Shown here piece by piece: positions 52,047 through 62,618 of a stretch of 64,000 nt of DNA. Source of the DNA: Streptomyces sp. ISL-96 (GTDB taxonomy: Bacteria; Actinomycetota; Actinomycetes; Streptomycetales; Streptomycetaceae); the NCBI RefSeq assembly GCF_018614035.1, contig NZ_JAGGPA010000074.1, positions 17,936 through 81,935 of the forward strand, in the 5' to 3' direction. The notes below the pieces were generated by a model. That model worked only from the letters and a program-made list of their open reading frames with translations. It did not search any database and was not told the origin of the DNA. Position 1 is the stretch's first letter. Each line of letters opens with the position of its first letter. The position numbers and the translations under genes are program-made.

Positions 52047-52520
52047 TCAGTCCTGCTCGTCTCCGTACCGGGGATCGACCGACTCCGGTGACAGGCCGAG
52101 CAGTTCCGCGACCTGCTCCACGATGATCTCGTGCACGAACATGGCGCGCTCGTCCCGGCTCTTGGTGCGGATCTCGACGGGCCGCCGGTAGATGACGATC
52201 CGCGCCGGATGGGCGCTCGTCGCGGCGATCATCCCGCCGAGTGGTACGGACTCGGCGGCCCACGCGTCGGAACCGTCGCCACCACCACGGCCGCCGCCCG
52301 CCGGCGGCACGTCGAGCACCAGGAAGTCGACCTCGGCGAGCTGCGGCCACCGCCGTTCGAGGCGCTCCACGGAGTCCTGTACGAGGTCGCCGAAAGCGGC
52401 GGCCCGACTGGTCGAGAGGGGCACCTGGGGCGGGGCCACCGGGCCACGCATGCCGCGCCCGTGGCGGTCGCGCCGCCGGGGGCCGGGGCCGGTGGGGAGG
52501 GGAGGTACGGGACTGTCCAT
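52047..52520 (-). CDS. Metallopeptidase-family protein with degenerate HExxH
   Basis: 157 residues from ATG 52520. Zincin-like (PF06262-type) small protein: DLVQDSVERLERRWPQLAEV, VDFLVLDVPP, RIVIYRRPVEIR and, near the end, FVHEIIVEQVAELLGLSPES. The usual HExxHxxG zinc motif reads HEIIVEQV: His-Glu is kept but the second His is Val. Catalysis is therefore doubtful unless another ligand substitutes. Gene divergent from the DUF3499 gene. Confidence 0.82.
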   Translation of the reverse strand: MDSPVPPLPTGPGPRRRDRHGRGMRGPVAPPQVPLSTSRAAAFGDLVQDSVERLERRWPQLAEVDFLVLDVPPAGGGRGGGDGSDAWAAESVPLGGMIAATSAHPARIVIYRRPVEIRTKSRDERAMFVHEIIVEQVAELLGLSPESVDPRYGDEQD

Positions 52521-52841
52521 CACTGACGCAGGGTAGCCCTCATCGGGGCGGTTCAACCGCGCCGGAGGGGCGGCAGCGGGCATGTCGCATCTTGAGCATT
52601 CCAGCCAAGATTGGGCTCGATTTCACGCCCGTACGCGACCGCCGATCTCGCATCGGTTGACGGCATTTGCCCCAAGTGGCGACTGGTCACGGCCCGGTCA
52701 CCGCCTGTGCCCACCGGTCTCCGCGCAGGTCAGAGTAGTTACGCAAGGGGCCACCGGGACACAGGGGGACCCGCGACACGGTGGAGTGACGTGGGGGAGA
52801 GTCGTCGCGGCCCGGTCAAGAGTGCGGTACCGTCCAACGTC
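52521..52841. other. Intergenic region, nothing recognised
   Basis: 320 bp between divergent genes. A GTG frame extends upstream of the DUF3499 gene from about 52791 but has no ribosome-binding site. No repeat or RNA is evident. Confidence 0.4.
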
Positions 52842-53216
52842 GTGAGCCCTGTACGTCGCTGTTCGCGCACCGCGTGCGGCCGCCCTGCCGTCGCGACACT
52901 GACGTACGTCTACGCGGACTCGACCGCAGTCCTCGGCCCGCTCGCCACCTATGCCGAGCCCCACTGTTACGACCTGTGCGCCGAGCACTCGGATCGGCTG
53001 ACCGCGCCACGCGGCTGGGAGGTTCTCCGGCTCGTGGACGGCTCGGCCCCGTCCCACCCCAGCGGCGACGATCTCGAAGCGCTCGCCAATGCCGTACGTG
53101 AGGCCGCCAGGCCGCACGAGCGCGCGGCGGAGGCCGGCGGCGGGCCACGCACCGCGGACCCGATGGAGGTCGCGCGCCGCGGACATCTGCGCGTACTGCG
53201 CTCCCCGGACTCCTGA
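52842..53216 (+). CDS. DUF3499 family protein
   Basis: 124 residues from GTG 52842. The N-terminal cysteine pattern RRCSRTACGRPAVATLTYVY, then PHCYDLCAEHSDRLTAPRGW, suggests a small metal-binding fold; LTAPRGWEVLRL is the family hallmark. An Ala-rich helix and a C-terminal RRGHLRVLRS follow. Conserved in actinobacteria directly upstream of the phosphomannomutase gene, as here (66 bp). Function unknown. Confidence 0.88.
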   Translation: MSPVRRCSRTACGRPAVATLTYVYADSTAVLGPLATYAEPHCYDLCAEHSDRLTAPRGWEVLRLVDGSAPSHPSGDDLEALANAVREAARPHERAAEAGGGPRTADPMEVARRGHLRVLRSPDS

Positions 53217-53282
53217 AGCACAGGCCCTGACGCCGTACGGGTAGTTTTAGTGCCGACCTACAGGACTTCAGGAGGGCCGGCC

Positions 53283-54644
53283 GTGGCTGCTGATCTGTCG
53301 CAGATCGTCAAGGCGTACGACGTGCGCGGAGTGGTCCCCGACCAGTGGGACGAGTCGCTGGCCGAACTGTTCGGAGCCGCGTTCGCGCAGGTGACGCAGG
53401 CGGAAGCGATCGTCACCGGGCACGACATGCGGCCGTCGTCGCCGGGACTCTCGCGGGCGTTCGCGCGCGGGGCGGCGGCGCGGGGGGTGAACGTGACGGA
53501 GATCGGCCTGTGCTCGACCGACCAGCTGTACTTCGCCTCGGGGCAACTCGGTCTGCCGGGCGCGATGTTCACGGCGTCGCACAACCCCGCGCAGTACAAC
53601 GGCATCAAGATGTGCCGGGCGGGAGCGGCGCCGGTGGGCCAGGACACGGGCCTGGGGGAGATCCGCGCACTGGTGGAGACTTGGCTGGATCACCGGATGC
53701 CACTGGCAACAGGGACCGGAACCATTACGCAGCGTGACACGTTGACGGACTACGCGGCTCACCTCCTCTCGCTGGTCGACCTGTCCTCGATACGCCCCCT
53801 CAAGGTCGTGGTCGACGCGGGCAACGGCATGGGCGGCCACACGGTCCCGACGGTCTTCGCCTCCCTCCCGCTGACCCTCATCCCCCTGTACTTCGAACTG
53901 GACGGCACGTTCCCCAACCACGAGGCGAACCCGCTCGACCCGAAGAACCTCGTCGACCTCCAGGCGAAGGTCCGCGAGACCGGCGCCGACCTCGGCCTGG
54001 CCTTCGACGGCGACGCGGACCGCTGCTTCGTCGTGGACGAGCGCGGCGAGGGCATCTCCCCATCGGCGATCACGGCGCTGGTAGCGGCGCGCGAACTGGC
54101 GCGCAACGGCGGCAAGGGCATGATCATCCACAACCTGATCACGTCGTGGTCCGTCCCGGAAGTCGTCCGGGAGCACGGCGGCACGCCGGTCCGTACCCGC
54201 GTGGGCCACTCCTTCATCAAGGAGGAGATGGCCCGAACCGGCGCGATCTTCGGCGGCGAGCACTCGGCGCACTACTACTTCCGGGACTTCTGGAACGCGG
54301 ACACGGGCATGCTGGCCGCCCTCCACGTCCTGGCGGCCCTGGGCGGCCAGAACGGCACTCTCTCGGCCCTGGTCGCCGAGTACGACCGGTACACGGGCTC
54401 CGGGGAGATCAACTCCACCGTGGACGACCAGGCGGGCCGCATGGCGGCGGTCAAGGCGGCGTACGCCGGCCGCGACGGAATCACCATCGACGAACTGGAC
54501 GGCCTGACGGTCACGGCGCCCGACTGGTGGTTCAACCTCCGCCCGTCCAACACGGAGCCGCTGCTGCGCCTGAACGTAGAGGCAAGGGACGAGCGCACGA
54601 TGACGAAAACCCGAGACGAGGCCCTGACCCTGATCCGCAGCTAG
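53283..54644 (+). CDS. manB: Phosphomannomutase / phosphoglucomutase
   Basis: 453 residues from GTG 53283, with AGGAGG eight bases upstream, which settles the start. Alpha-D-phosphohexomutase domains in order: active-site Ser in MFTASHNPAQYNGIK, metal loop LAFDGDADRCF, sugar-binding FGGEHSAHYYF and phosphate-binding RPSNTEPLLRLNVEA. It converts mannose-6-phosphate to mannose-1-phosphate, between manA and the guanylyltransferase, and supports GDP-mannose formation and protein mannosylation in Streptomyces. Confidence 0.94.
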   Translation: MAADLSQIVKAYDVRGVVPDQWDESLAELFGAAFAQVTQAEAIVTGHDMRPSSPGLSRAFARGAAARGVNVTEIGLCSTDQLYFASGQLGLPGAMFTASHNPAQYNGIKMCRAGAAPVGQDTGLGEIRALVETWLDHRMPLATGTGTITQRDTLTDYAAHLLSLVDLSSIRPLKVVVDAGNGMGGHTVPTVFASLPLTLIPLYFELDGTFPNHEANPLDPKNLVDLQAKVRETGADLGLAFDGDADRCFVVDERGEGISPSAITALVAARELARNGGKGMIIHNLITSWSVPEVVREHGGTPVRTRVGHSFIKEEMARTGAIFGGEHSAHYYFRDFWNADTGMLAALHVLAALGGQNGTLSALVAEYDRYTGSGEINSTVDDQAGRMAAVKAAYAGRDGITIDELDGLTVTAPDWWFNLRPSNTEPLLRLNVEARDERTMTKTRDEALTLIRS

Positions 54645-55044
54645 CGAACCGTGCGGGGACTCCGTCCCGTCTGGAGCGGCGGCACCCCCTGCCTGCGGCC
54701 GGCACCGGCTGCCCCGTCCGATCACGGTCGCGACGTACCGCGGCGTCCTGCGCGTGACGGGCCGCGCCGGTCGGGGCGGCGCCTGCGGCGCGAAGCTGCC
54801 GCATCCGGGTGTGGGTGGCGTACGCCCCACCCACCCGGGGGGTCTGGGGGCGCGCCCCCAGTTTCGGGAAGGGGCGGGGAGGGGACAAGCTCCGCGCAGC
54901 GGCCCTCACCCGCCCCCCAATCCACCGCACCCCGCCCCACCGCGAGAACACCCACGCACGCCATCCCGCGCCGCTCCCCACCCGGCGGTAGGCTGACCTG
55001 GCCCAATCCGTACCCGTATCCGCATGTTCGAAGGGACCCGCCCC
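54645..55044. repeat. Gap with Streptomyces-type terminator repeat
   Basis: 400 bp between manB and the Trm112-like gene. At 54841-54880 it holds GGTCTGGGGGCG, the perfect 18-bp palindrome 54844-54861, and CGGGAAGGGGCGGGG, a block found again at 61508-61550. A second imperfect stem (GTGGGTGGCG-TA-CGCCCCAC) lies at about 54812-54834. Both would act as terminators of manB. Confidence 0.6.
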
Positions 55045-55227
55045 ATGCCGCTCGAAGCCGGCCTTCTGGAGATCCTCGCCTGCCCCGCCTGCCGCGCGCC
55101 CCTCAGTGACGCGTCCGCCGCGGACACCCCCGAGCTGATCTGCACCAGCAAGGCCTGCGGCCTGGCCTACCCAGTGCGGGACGGCATCCCGGTCCTCCTC
55201 GTCGACGAGGCCCGCCGCCCCGCCTGA
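55045..55227 (+). CDS. Trm112-like zinc-ribbon protein
   Basis: 60 residues from ATG 55045 (GAAGGGACC upstream). LLEILACPACRAPLSDA and ICTSKACGLAYPVRDGIPVLL give the Trm112/UPF0434 pattern with a first CxxC and a second Cys region. In eukaryotes and archaea Trm112 activates methyltransferases; in actinobacteria this small protein is regularly encoded between manB and the SIS-domain gene. Its role here is unknown. Confidence 0.88.
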   Translation: MPLEAGLLEILACPACRAPLSDASAADTPELICTSKACGLAYPVRDGIPVLLVDEARRPA

Positions 55228-55383
55228 CCCAGGCGGCCCGCACGTCTGAACGCAGGCCCGCGCTCAAGCAAGCAAGCCCGCAGCGCACTGCACGCACCGC
55301 ACCGCACACACGCCGCACTCCCCACCACCCCCGCGCAGCGCCCCACCACAGGCCAAAGCGCCCGGCGATCGGAGGCCCGCACC

Positions 55384-56517
55384 ATGCTCGACGAGTCGTT
55401 GCTGGACGACCCGGAGTCCCTGGCCCGCGCCGACCGCCGCGGCCTGCTGCGCGGCGCCGCCGAGGCCGGCGCCCGCGTACGCACCGCCGCCCGGCACGCC
55501 ACAGAAGCCGGCCTAGCGGAGATGAAGCCGGAGGGCCGCCCCCGCGCCGTACTGATCGCGGGCCCCGGCACCGCCGCGAACGGCGTCGCCGACCTCCTCG
55601 CCACCCTTGTCGGCGCCGCCTGCCCCGTCACCCGGCTGCACTCCACCGGAGTGGCCCCGGCCGCCGGCGCCCTGCGCTGGGCGCTCCCGGGCTGGGCGGG
55701 CTCAGTTGACCTCCTCCTCCTCGTCACCCCGGACGGCGCCGAACCCGGCCTCGCCGTCCTCGCCGAGCAGGCGTACCGCCGCGGCTGCACGGTCGTCGCC
55801 GTGGCCCCGCAGCGTTCCCCGCTGAGCGAGTCCGTCAACGGCGTACACGGCCTGGTCGTACCGATGGCGACGGCCCCCTACGAGGAGTACGACGAAGGCA
55901 CCGCCACCGGCCCCGCCGCGCTCTGGGCGCTCCTCACCCCCCTCCTCGTCCTCTTCGACCGCCTCGGCCTGATCACCGCACCCCCGGACACCCTCCGCCT
56001 CGTCGCCGACCGCCTCGACCGCACCGCGGAACGCTGCGGCCCGGCCATCGCGACGTACAGCAACCCGGCCAAGACGCTCGCCTCCGAGCTCGCCGACTCG
56101 CTCCCGCTCATCTGGACGGAGGGCGCGTACGCCGGCCCCGTCGGCCGCCGCTTCTCCGCCGTACTGGCCGAGCTGGCCGGCCGCCCCGCCCTCTCCGCCG
56201 AGCTCCCGGAAGCCCTGCCCGCCCACGGCGTCCTCCTCTCCGGAGCCTTCGCCGCCGGCGCCGACCCCGACGACTTCTTCCGCGACCGCGTCAACGAGGC
56301 ACAGGCGCTGCACGCCCGCGTGGTGCTCCTCCGGGACCGCCCGACCGGCGGAATGACCGCGGCCCCCGCCGCCCGCGAGCTCGCGCTGAGCCACGACACG
56401 GCCATCAGCGAGATCGAACCGGAGGACGGCAGCGACTTGGAGAACCTCGGCGAGATGCTCGCCATCACGGATTTCGCCGCCGTTTACCTGGCGCTCGCTT
56501 CCGCAGGACGATCATGA
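55384..56517 (+). CDS. SIS-domain protein (bifunctional PGI/PMI-like)
   Basis: 377 residues. A tandem SIS fold: AVLIAGPGTAANGVADLLAT for the first sugar-phosphate site, LLLLVTPDGAEPGLAVLAEQ, and the second module around ETLASELADSLPLIWTEG-type sequence (KTLASELADSLPLIWTEGAY). The C-terminal Bac_PMI-like part ends DFAAVYLALASA. Relatives isomerise glucose-6-phosphate or mannose-6-phosphate, but many actinobacterial members have lost key residues, so activity is uncertain. It lies 78 bp upstream of manA and is likely co-transcribed. Confidence 0.84.
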   Translation: MLDESLLDDPESLARADRRGLLRGAAEAGARVRTAARHATEAGLAEMKPEGRPRAVLIAGPGTAANGVADLLATLVGAACPVTRLHSTGVAPAAGALRWALPGWAGSVDLLLLVTPDGAEPGLAVLAEQAYRRGCTVVAVAPQRSPLSESVNGVHGLVVPMATAPYEEYDEGTATGPAALWALLTPLLVLFDRLGLITAPPDTLRLVADRLDRTAERCGPAIATYSNPAKTLASELADSLPLIWTEGAYAGPVGRRFSAVLAELAGRPALSAELPEALPAHGVLLSGAFAAGADPDDFFRDRVNEAQALHARVVLLRDRPTGGMTAAPAARELALSHDTAISEIEPEDGSDLENLGEMLAITDFAAVYLALASAGRS

Positions 56518-56595
56518 ACACCAGCACCTGACGGCGATCACCAGGTCGCACGGGGGCCACCACACCAGAAAGTCACCACACGCAGGGGAAGCCTC

Positions 56596-57768
56596 ATGGA
56601 CCGCCTCTCGAACACCGTGCGCCCCTACGCCTGGGGCTCCGCCACCGCCATCCCCGCCCTGCTCGGCACCGCCCCCACCGGCGAGCCCCAGGCCGAGATG
56701 TGGATGGGCGCCCACCCGGGCGCCCCCTCCCGCATCAACCGCGGTGGCGCCGGCGGCGAACAGCCCCTCTCGGCCGTCATCGACGCCGCCCCCGAAGCCG
56801 AACTGGGCGAGGCCGCGGTCGCGAAGTTCGGCCCCCGCCTCCCCTTCCTCCTCAAGATCCTCGCGGCCGGCGCCCCCCTCTCCCTCCAGGTCCACCCCAA
56901 CCTCGAACAGGCGAAAGAGGGTTACGCCGCCGAGGAGCGCGCCGGGGTCCCCATCGACGCCCCGCACCGCACCTACAAAGACGCGAACCACAAGCCCGAA
57001 CTGATCTGCGCGCTCACCCCCTTCGAGGGCCTCTGCGGCTTCCGCGCCCCCGCCGAATCGGCCGACGTACTCGCCGCACTGGAAGTCGACTCCCTCAAGC
57101 CGTACGTCGACCTCCTGCACGCCCACCCCGAAGATGCCGCCCTCCGCGAAGTCCTCACCGCCGTACTCACCGCGGACCGCACCGAAATGGCGGAGACCGT
57201 GACATCCGCCGCGGCCGCCGCGGACCGCCTGGGCGGCGCGTACGCCCCCTATGCGACCCTCGCGCACCACTACCCCGGCGACCCGGGCGTCATCGCCGCG
57301 ATGCTCCTGAACTACGTACAACTCCAGCCCGGAGAGGCCCTCTTCCTCGGCGCCGGTGTCCCGCACGCGTACCTCAGCGGCCTCGGCGTAGAAATCATGG
57401 CGAACTCGGACAACGTCCTGCGCTGCGGCCTGACGCCCAAGCACGTGGACGTCCCCGAACTCCTCCGCATCGTCCGCTTCGAGGCCCGCGACCCCGGCAT
57501 CCTGCGCCCGGAACCGACCTCCCCGGCCGACGAGGAGGTGTACGACACCCCGATCGACGAATTCCGCCTCTCGCGCTATGTCCTGGCACCGGGCGCCTCC
57601 CCCCGCACTTTGCCCTCCGCCACCCCGCAGATCCTCCTCTGCACGGCAGGCAAGGTCCGCGCCGGCGAACTGACCCTCGCTCCGGGAGAGTCCGCCTTCG
57701 TACCCGCAGGCGAATCAGTCGAATTGTCCGGTACGGGCACACTCTTCCGCGCCACAGTGGTCGCCTGA
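56596..57768 (+). CDS. manA: Mannose-6-phosphate isomerase, class I
   Basis: 390 residues. Type I PMI cupin: VRPYAWGSATAIPALLG at the N-terminus, AEMWMGAHPGAPS, zinc site LSLQVHPNLEQAKEG, DANHKPELICALTPFEGLCG and the signature GVPHAYLSGLGVEIMANSDN with the catalytic Arg in VLRCGLTPKHVDV. It interconverts fructose-6-phosphate and mannose-6-phosphate, feeding manB. The start follows CACGCAGGGGAAGCCTC with a GGGGAAG ribosome-binding site. Confidence 0.95.
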   Translation: MDRLSNTVRPYAWGSATAIPALLGTAPTGEPQAEMWMGAHPGAPSRINRGGAGGEQPLSAVIDAAPEAELGEAAVAKFGPRLPFLLKILAAGAPLSLQVHPNLEQAKEGYAAEERAGVPIDAPHRTYKDANHKPELICALTPFEGLCGFRAPAESADVLAALEVDSLKPYVDLLHAHPEDAALREVLTAVLTADRTEMAETVTSAAAAADRLGGAYAPYATLAHHYPGDPGVIAAMLLNYVQLQPGEALFLGAGVPHAYLSGLGVEIMANSDNVLRCGLTPKHVDVPELLRIVRFEARDPGILRPEPTSPADEEVYDTPIDEFRLSRYVLAPGASPRTLPSATPQILLCTAGKVRAGELTLAPGESAFVPAGESVELSGTGTLFRATVVA

Positions 57769-57865
57769 CGTACCGTCCGCACGGGCTGCCGCGGCAAGCT
57801 GCAACAATGACCGGCCGTACGGCGGCGCCAGGGCCGCGGCACCAAGGAAGGGACATCCGGCACCC

Positions 57866-58834
57866 ATGAGTGCGTCAGGCGGAACCAAGGCGATCGTGGC
57901 GGCACTCGTCGCCAACCTCGCGATCGCAGTAGCCAAGTTTGTGGCGTTCCTCTTCAGTGGCTCGTCCTCGATGCTCGCGGAGAGCGTGCACTCGCTCGCC
58001 GACTCGGGCAACCAGGGCCTGCTGCTGCTCGGCGGCAAGAAGGCCAAGCGAGAGGCAACCCCCCAGCACCCCTTCGGCTACGGGCGCGAGCGTTACATCT
58101 ACGCCTTCCTGGTCTCCATCGTGCTCTTCTCCGTCGGTGGCATGTTCGCCATCTACGAGGGCTACGAGAAGATCAAGCACCCGCACGAGATCGAGGCCTG
58201 GTACTGGCCGGTCGGCGTCCTCGTCTTCGCGATCATCGCGGAGACCTTCTCCTTCCGTACGGCGATCGTGGAGTCCAACCAGACCCGCGGCAACCTCTCC
58301 TGGAAGGAGTTCGTACGCCGCGCCAAGGCCCCCGAGCTGCCGGTCGTCCTCCTGGAGGACCTCGGCGCACTGGTCGGCCTGATCCTGGCGCTCATCGGCG
58401 TCAGCCTCGCCATCGTCACGGGCGACGGCGTCTGGGACGGCATCGGCACCCTCTGCATCGGCATCCTGCTGATCATCATCGCGATCATCCTGGCCGCCGA
58501 GACGAAGTCGCTCCTCCTCGGCGAGGCGGCGGGCACGGAAGAAGTCGACAAGATCAAGGCGGCTCTGGTCGACGACACGACGGTCACCCGCATCATCCAC
58601 ATGCGTACGCTCCACCTCGGCCCCGAGGAACTCCTGGTCGCAGCCAAGATCGCGGTCCAGCACCACAACACGGCCACGGAGATCGCCCAGGCGATCAACG
58701 CGGCGGAGGACCGCATCCGCGCGGCGGTCCCGATCGCCCGCGTGATCTACCTCGAGCCGGACATCTACAACGAGGCGGCGGCAGAGGCGGGCACGAACCC
58801 GGCCGGCACGCAGGGCGGCCCGTCCGCACACTGA
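57866..58834 (+). CDS. Cation diffusion facilitator transporter
   Basis: 322 residues. Six membrane segments; the first (VAALVANLAIAVAKFVAFLF) is followed by SSSMLAESVHSLADSGNQGL with the HxxxD zinc site, then PFGYGRERYIYAF. A second metal site lies near ELPVVLLEDLGALVGLILAL, and a C-terminal cytoplasmic ferredoxin-like domain (DTTVTRIIHMRTLHLGPEEL) completes the CDF layout. It exports zinc or other divalent metals in exchange for protons. Followed by a strong terminator. Confidence 0.93.
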   Translation: MSASGGTKAIVAALVANLAIAVAKFVAFLFSGSSSMLAESVHSLADSGNQGLLLLGGKKAKREATPQHPFGYGRERYIYAFLVSIVLFSVGGMFAIYEGYEKIKHPHEIEAWYWPVGVLVFAIIAETFSFRTAIVESNQTRGNLSWKEFVRRAKAPELPVVLLEDLGALVGLILALIGVSLAIVTGDGVWDGIGTLCIGILLIIIAIILAAETKSLLLGEAAGTEEVDKIKAALVDDTTVTRIIHMRTLHLGPEELLVAAKIAVQHHNTATEIAQAINAAEDRIRAAVPIARVIYLEPDIYNEAAAEAGTNPAGTQGGPSAH

Positions 58835-58856
58835 CGTCCGTACGCCCCGCACGACG

Positions 58857-58886
58857 AAGGCCCCCGCCACCACAGGCGGGGGCCTT
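58857..58886 (+). terminator. Hairpin terminator after the CDF transporter gene
   Basis: AAGGCCCCCGCC (58857-58868), ACCACA loop, GGCGGGGGCCTT (58875-58886) then T. A 12-bp perfect stem 22 bp past the stop. Confidence 0.82.
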
Positions 58887-59206
58887 TCGGCTAGAGACGA
58901 CGGCGGTACGGACACCGGGGGCCCTGCGCCCGCACCAGCACGCGCGCCCGCACCAGCAACGGGGTCCGGGCCCAAAGTCCGGAAAGCCCGCCCCCTGACC
59001 AGGGCGGCTGGGGATCACTGGGCCGATCGGTGTAGATTCGTGACCTAGCCAGACGTCGCTGCTGATGGCGGTCGGGCGGTCCCGTGGGCCGGCCGAGGGA
59101 GAGAGGGCCTCCGACGGACTGCGCTGCGAGCGCCCGGGCACTCGTATGCCCGCCGCCGCAGAGTCAGCCGTACCCACCTCGACCCACATCACGAGGAGCA
59201 GCCCGC
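58887..59206 (+). promoter_or_regulatory. ahcY promoter and long 5' leader, possible riboswitch
   Basis: 320 bp upstream of ahcY. TAGATT at 59033-59038 is a possible -10 box. The leader contains GCGCTGCGA (59121-59129), which matches the core GCGCUGCRA of SAH riboswitches, a GGGCA/TGCCC hairpin after it, and CGCAGAGTC that could pair with GACTGCG. The classic P1 stem is not found, so riboswitch identity is a guess; an S-adenosylhomocysteine-sensing leader would make sense before this gene. Confidence 0.35.
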
Positions 59207-60664
<1,458 letters not shown>

Positions 60665-60707
60665 GCCCAAGCTCAACCCGCAGCAGTAGCAGTAGCAGTA
60701 GCTGTCA

Positions 60708-60742
60708 GGCAGGCCCCCGCACCCCCGTGCCGGGGGCCTGCC
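60708..60742 (+). terminator. Hairpin terminator after ahcY
   Basis: GGCAGGCCCCCG-CAC and GTGC-CGGGGGCCTGCC pair with a one-base bulge; the stem spans 60708-60742, starting 44 bp past the ahcY stop. Confidence 0.72.
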
Positions 60743-60772
60743 CCATGTCGGACCCGAAGAACCGGACAGACC

Positions 60773-61387
60773 ATGCCCCGAGGCCGCTACTCACTCCACG
60801 ACCCCCACGACCGCACCCCCCTCGGTGAAGAACACTTCCACTGCGCCCCCGGCCCCTCCGGCTGGCGTTACGTCTCGCAGATCACCACCCCCTCCGGCGA
60901 CCACGCCGGCTCCGTAGACCTGGCCATCGACGAACTCGGCCGCCCCATCCGCCTGGAACTGCACGCCTCAAGCTGGCAGGTCCGAGGCGCAGCCATCGAC
61001 GGCGTCACCTGGGTCCGCACCGACCCGACCGGCACTCACGCCACCGAAGGCAACGTCCCCGCCCACACCTTCACCGGCACATCCCCCGCCTTCCTCATCG
61101 CCACCACCCGCCTTCTGCGCCTCACCCCCGGTTCCCCCGCCACCCGTGTCCGCCTGGTCGCCTTCACCGACCCGGTCCTGGCGCCCCGCACCGTCGACCA
61201 GTCCTGGGCCTTGCTGAAGAGTGAAGCGCATGCCACTGACAATGGCCCCCTGATGGTGGACGAATACCAGGTCAACGCCCTGGACACCGGCGAACAGCAC
61301 CAGATCCACATCGCAGGCGACGTAGTCCTCTCAGCCCCCGGCATCGAACTGGAACACCTGGAAACCCCACCCTCAACCTTCCCCTGA
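60773..61387 (+). CDS. Conserved hypothetical protein
   Basis: 204 residues, ATG 60773. Beta-rich with no signal peptide: MPRGRYSLHDPHDRTPLGEE, GWRYVSQITTPSGDHAGSVD, IRLELHASSWQVRGAAIDGV, HTFTGTSPAFLIATTRLLRL. I do not recognise the family; the pattern of alternating strands looks like a streptavidin- or lipocalin-like barrel, but this is only an impression. It has its own short promoter space after the ahcY terminator. Confidence 0.7.
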   Translation: MPRGRYSLHDPHDRTPLGEEHFHCAPGPSGWRYVSQITTPSGDHAGSVDLAIDELGRPIRLELHASSWQVRGAAIDGVTWVRTDPTGTHATEGNVPAHTFTGTSPAFLIATTRLLRLTPGSPATRVRLVAFTDPVLAPRTVDQSWALLKSEAHATDNGPLMVDEYQVNALDTGEQHQIHIAGDVVLSAPGIELEHLETPPSTFP

Positions 61388-61478
61388 CACCAGGACCTGC
61401 CTCCCGGCACGCGAAAGGTGAGGCACGGTACGCCCCACCCCGAGCGGAGTGAGCGACCTCAGTCACCCTGCCGAGCAA

Positions 61479-61551
61479 CTCCAGCCTGTCCGGCGTTTGA
61501 GGACCGGGGTCTGGGGCGGAGCCCCAGTTACGGGAAGGGGCGGGGTAGGGG
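61479..61551. repeat. Streptomyces-type terminator repeat between convergent genes
   Basis: CTCCAGCCTGTCCGGCGTTT, GAGGACCGGGGT, hairpin CTGGGGC-GGA-GCCCCAG (61511-61527), then CGGGAAGGGGCGGGG. This block is familiar as a dispersed repeat in Streptomyces genomes and recurs in part at 54841-54880. Confidence 0.65.
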
Positions 61552-61567
61552 AAAAGAGCCCGCGGCC

Positions 61568-62512
61568 CTAACCCGGCGGCGCAAACCCCGTCCCGGACGA
61601 AGTGCCCTCCGCCTCCGACCCAGCGCTCACCCGCACCGAACCGTCCACGGGACCCGGAGCCGCACCCGGACCCGGACCGGGAACAGAACCCGAAGCGGGA
61701 ACAGAACCCGCACCCCCACCCACCGCACCAGACGCCCCGCCCCCCACAAACGCCCGCCGCGCATCCCGCGCCTGCCGCTCGTTCACCACAGCCGCCAGAT
61801 ACGCCGCCGCCGGTACCTCCCGCGGAGCCGGCACCCCCGTACGCGCCGCCAGATCCCCGGCCAGCCGCTCCGCCATCGCCGCACCCACCTGCGGATCCAG
61901 CTGCCCCATCCGCGTCAGGTACTGCCGTATCGCAAGCCAAAGCCCATCCGGCACCCCGGACAGATCGAGCCCGGCGAACCGCCCCACCAGCCACGGCGGC
62001 GGAGGCGGCACAGCACCCACCCGCCCCGCGGACACCCGCTCCCGTACGACGAGAGTCCCGGCGAACACATCCCCGATCCGCCGCCCCCGCTCGGACACGA
62101 GCGAAGCAATACACGCAACGACCCCGAACGTCATCAGAATCTCCACGCCCCCCACCGCCCCCCGCACCAGCGCATGCCGGAACCGGATCGGCCCCCCGTC
62201 GTCCCGCACCACCCGCAACCCACAGGCCATCTTTCCCAGCGACCGCCCATGCGTGAGCGTCTCCACCGCGATAGGAGCCCCAACCAGCACCAGCACGAAC
62301 GACGCCACCGCGATCGCCATACCGGCCGCCTCGTCGAGCGAGGCAGTCGCTATCGCCAGCCCAACCGACACGCTCAGATAGACCGTCCACACCACCGCCA
62401 TGTCGATCGCCAGAGCAAGCGCCCGGCTGGGCAGCCTCGCCGGCCGCAGCCCCAGCACAACCGCGTCGCCCGTAACAAGCTCACTCACCGGAAACCCACC
62501 CTCCGCCGCCAT
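61568..62512 (-). CDS. RDD-family membrane protein
   Basis: 314 residues from ATG 62512 (GGGAAGGG upstream); an in-frame start at 62551 would add 13 residues. RDD domain in the first ~165 residues with LALAIDMAVVWTVYLSVSVG, further hydrophobic helices (AVASFVLVLVGAPIAVETLT, EILMTFGVVACIASLV) and RRIGDVFAGTLVVRERV. A cytoplasmic C-terminus of ~150 residues follows, ending in a Gly/Pro/Ala-rich tail. RDD proteins are often transport-related; the specific role is unknown. Divergent from the SpoIIM-like gene, with which it is paired in many actinobacteria. Confidence 0.88.
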   Translation of the reverse strand: MAAEGGFPVSELVTGDAVVLGLRPARLPSRALALAIDMAVVWTVYLSVSVGLAIATASLDEAAGMAIAVASFVLVLVGAPIAVETLTHGRSLGKMACGLRVVRDDGGPIRFRHALVRGAVGGVEILMTFGVVACIASLVSERGRRIGDVFAGTLVVRERVSAGRVGAVPPPPPWLVGRFAGLDLSGVPDGLWLAIRQYLTRMGQLDPQVGAAMAERLAGDLAARTGVPAPREVPAAAYLAAVVNERQARDARRAFVGGGASGAVGGGAGSVPASGSVPGPGPGAAPGPVDGSVRVSAGSEAEGTSSGTGFAPPG

Positions 62513-62618
62513 GGCCGCCCTTCCCTGCCCCTGAATTCCCCAGTCTGCCAAGCTGGCCCGCAGCGCGCGCCGCGCAGTACGGACCGTACGGACTTAGTGC
62601 CTGGAGCAGCAGCCGACC

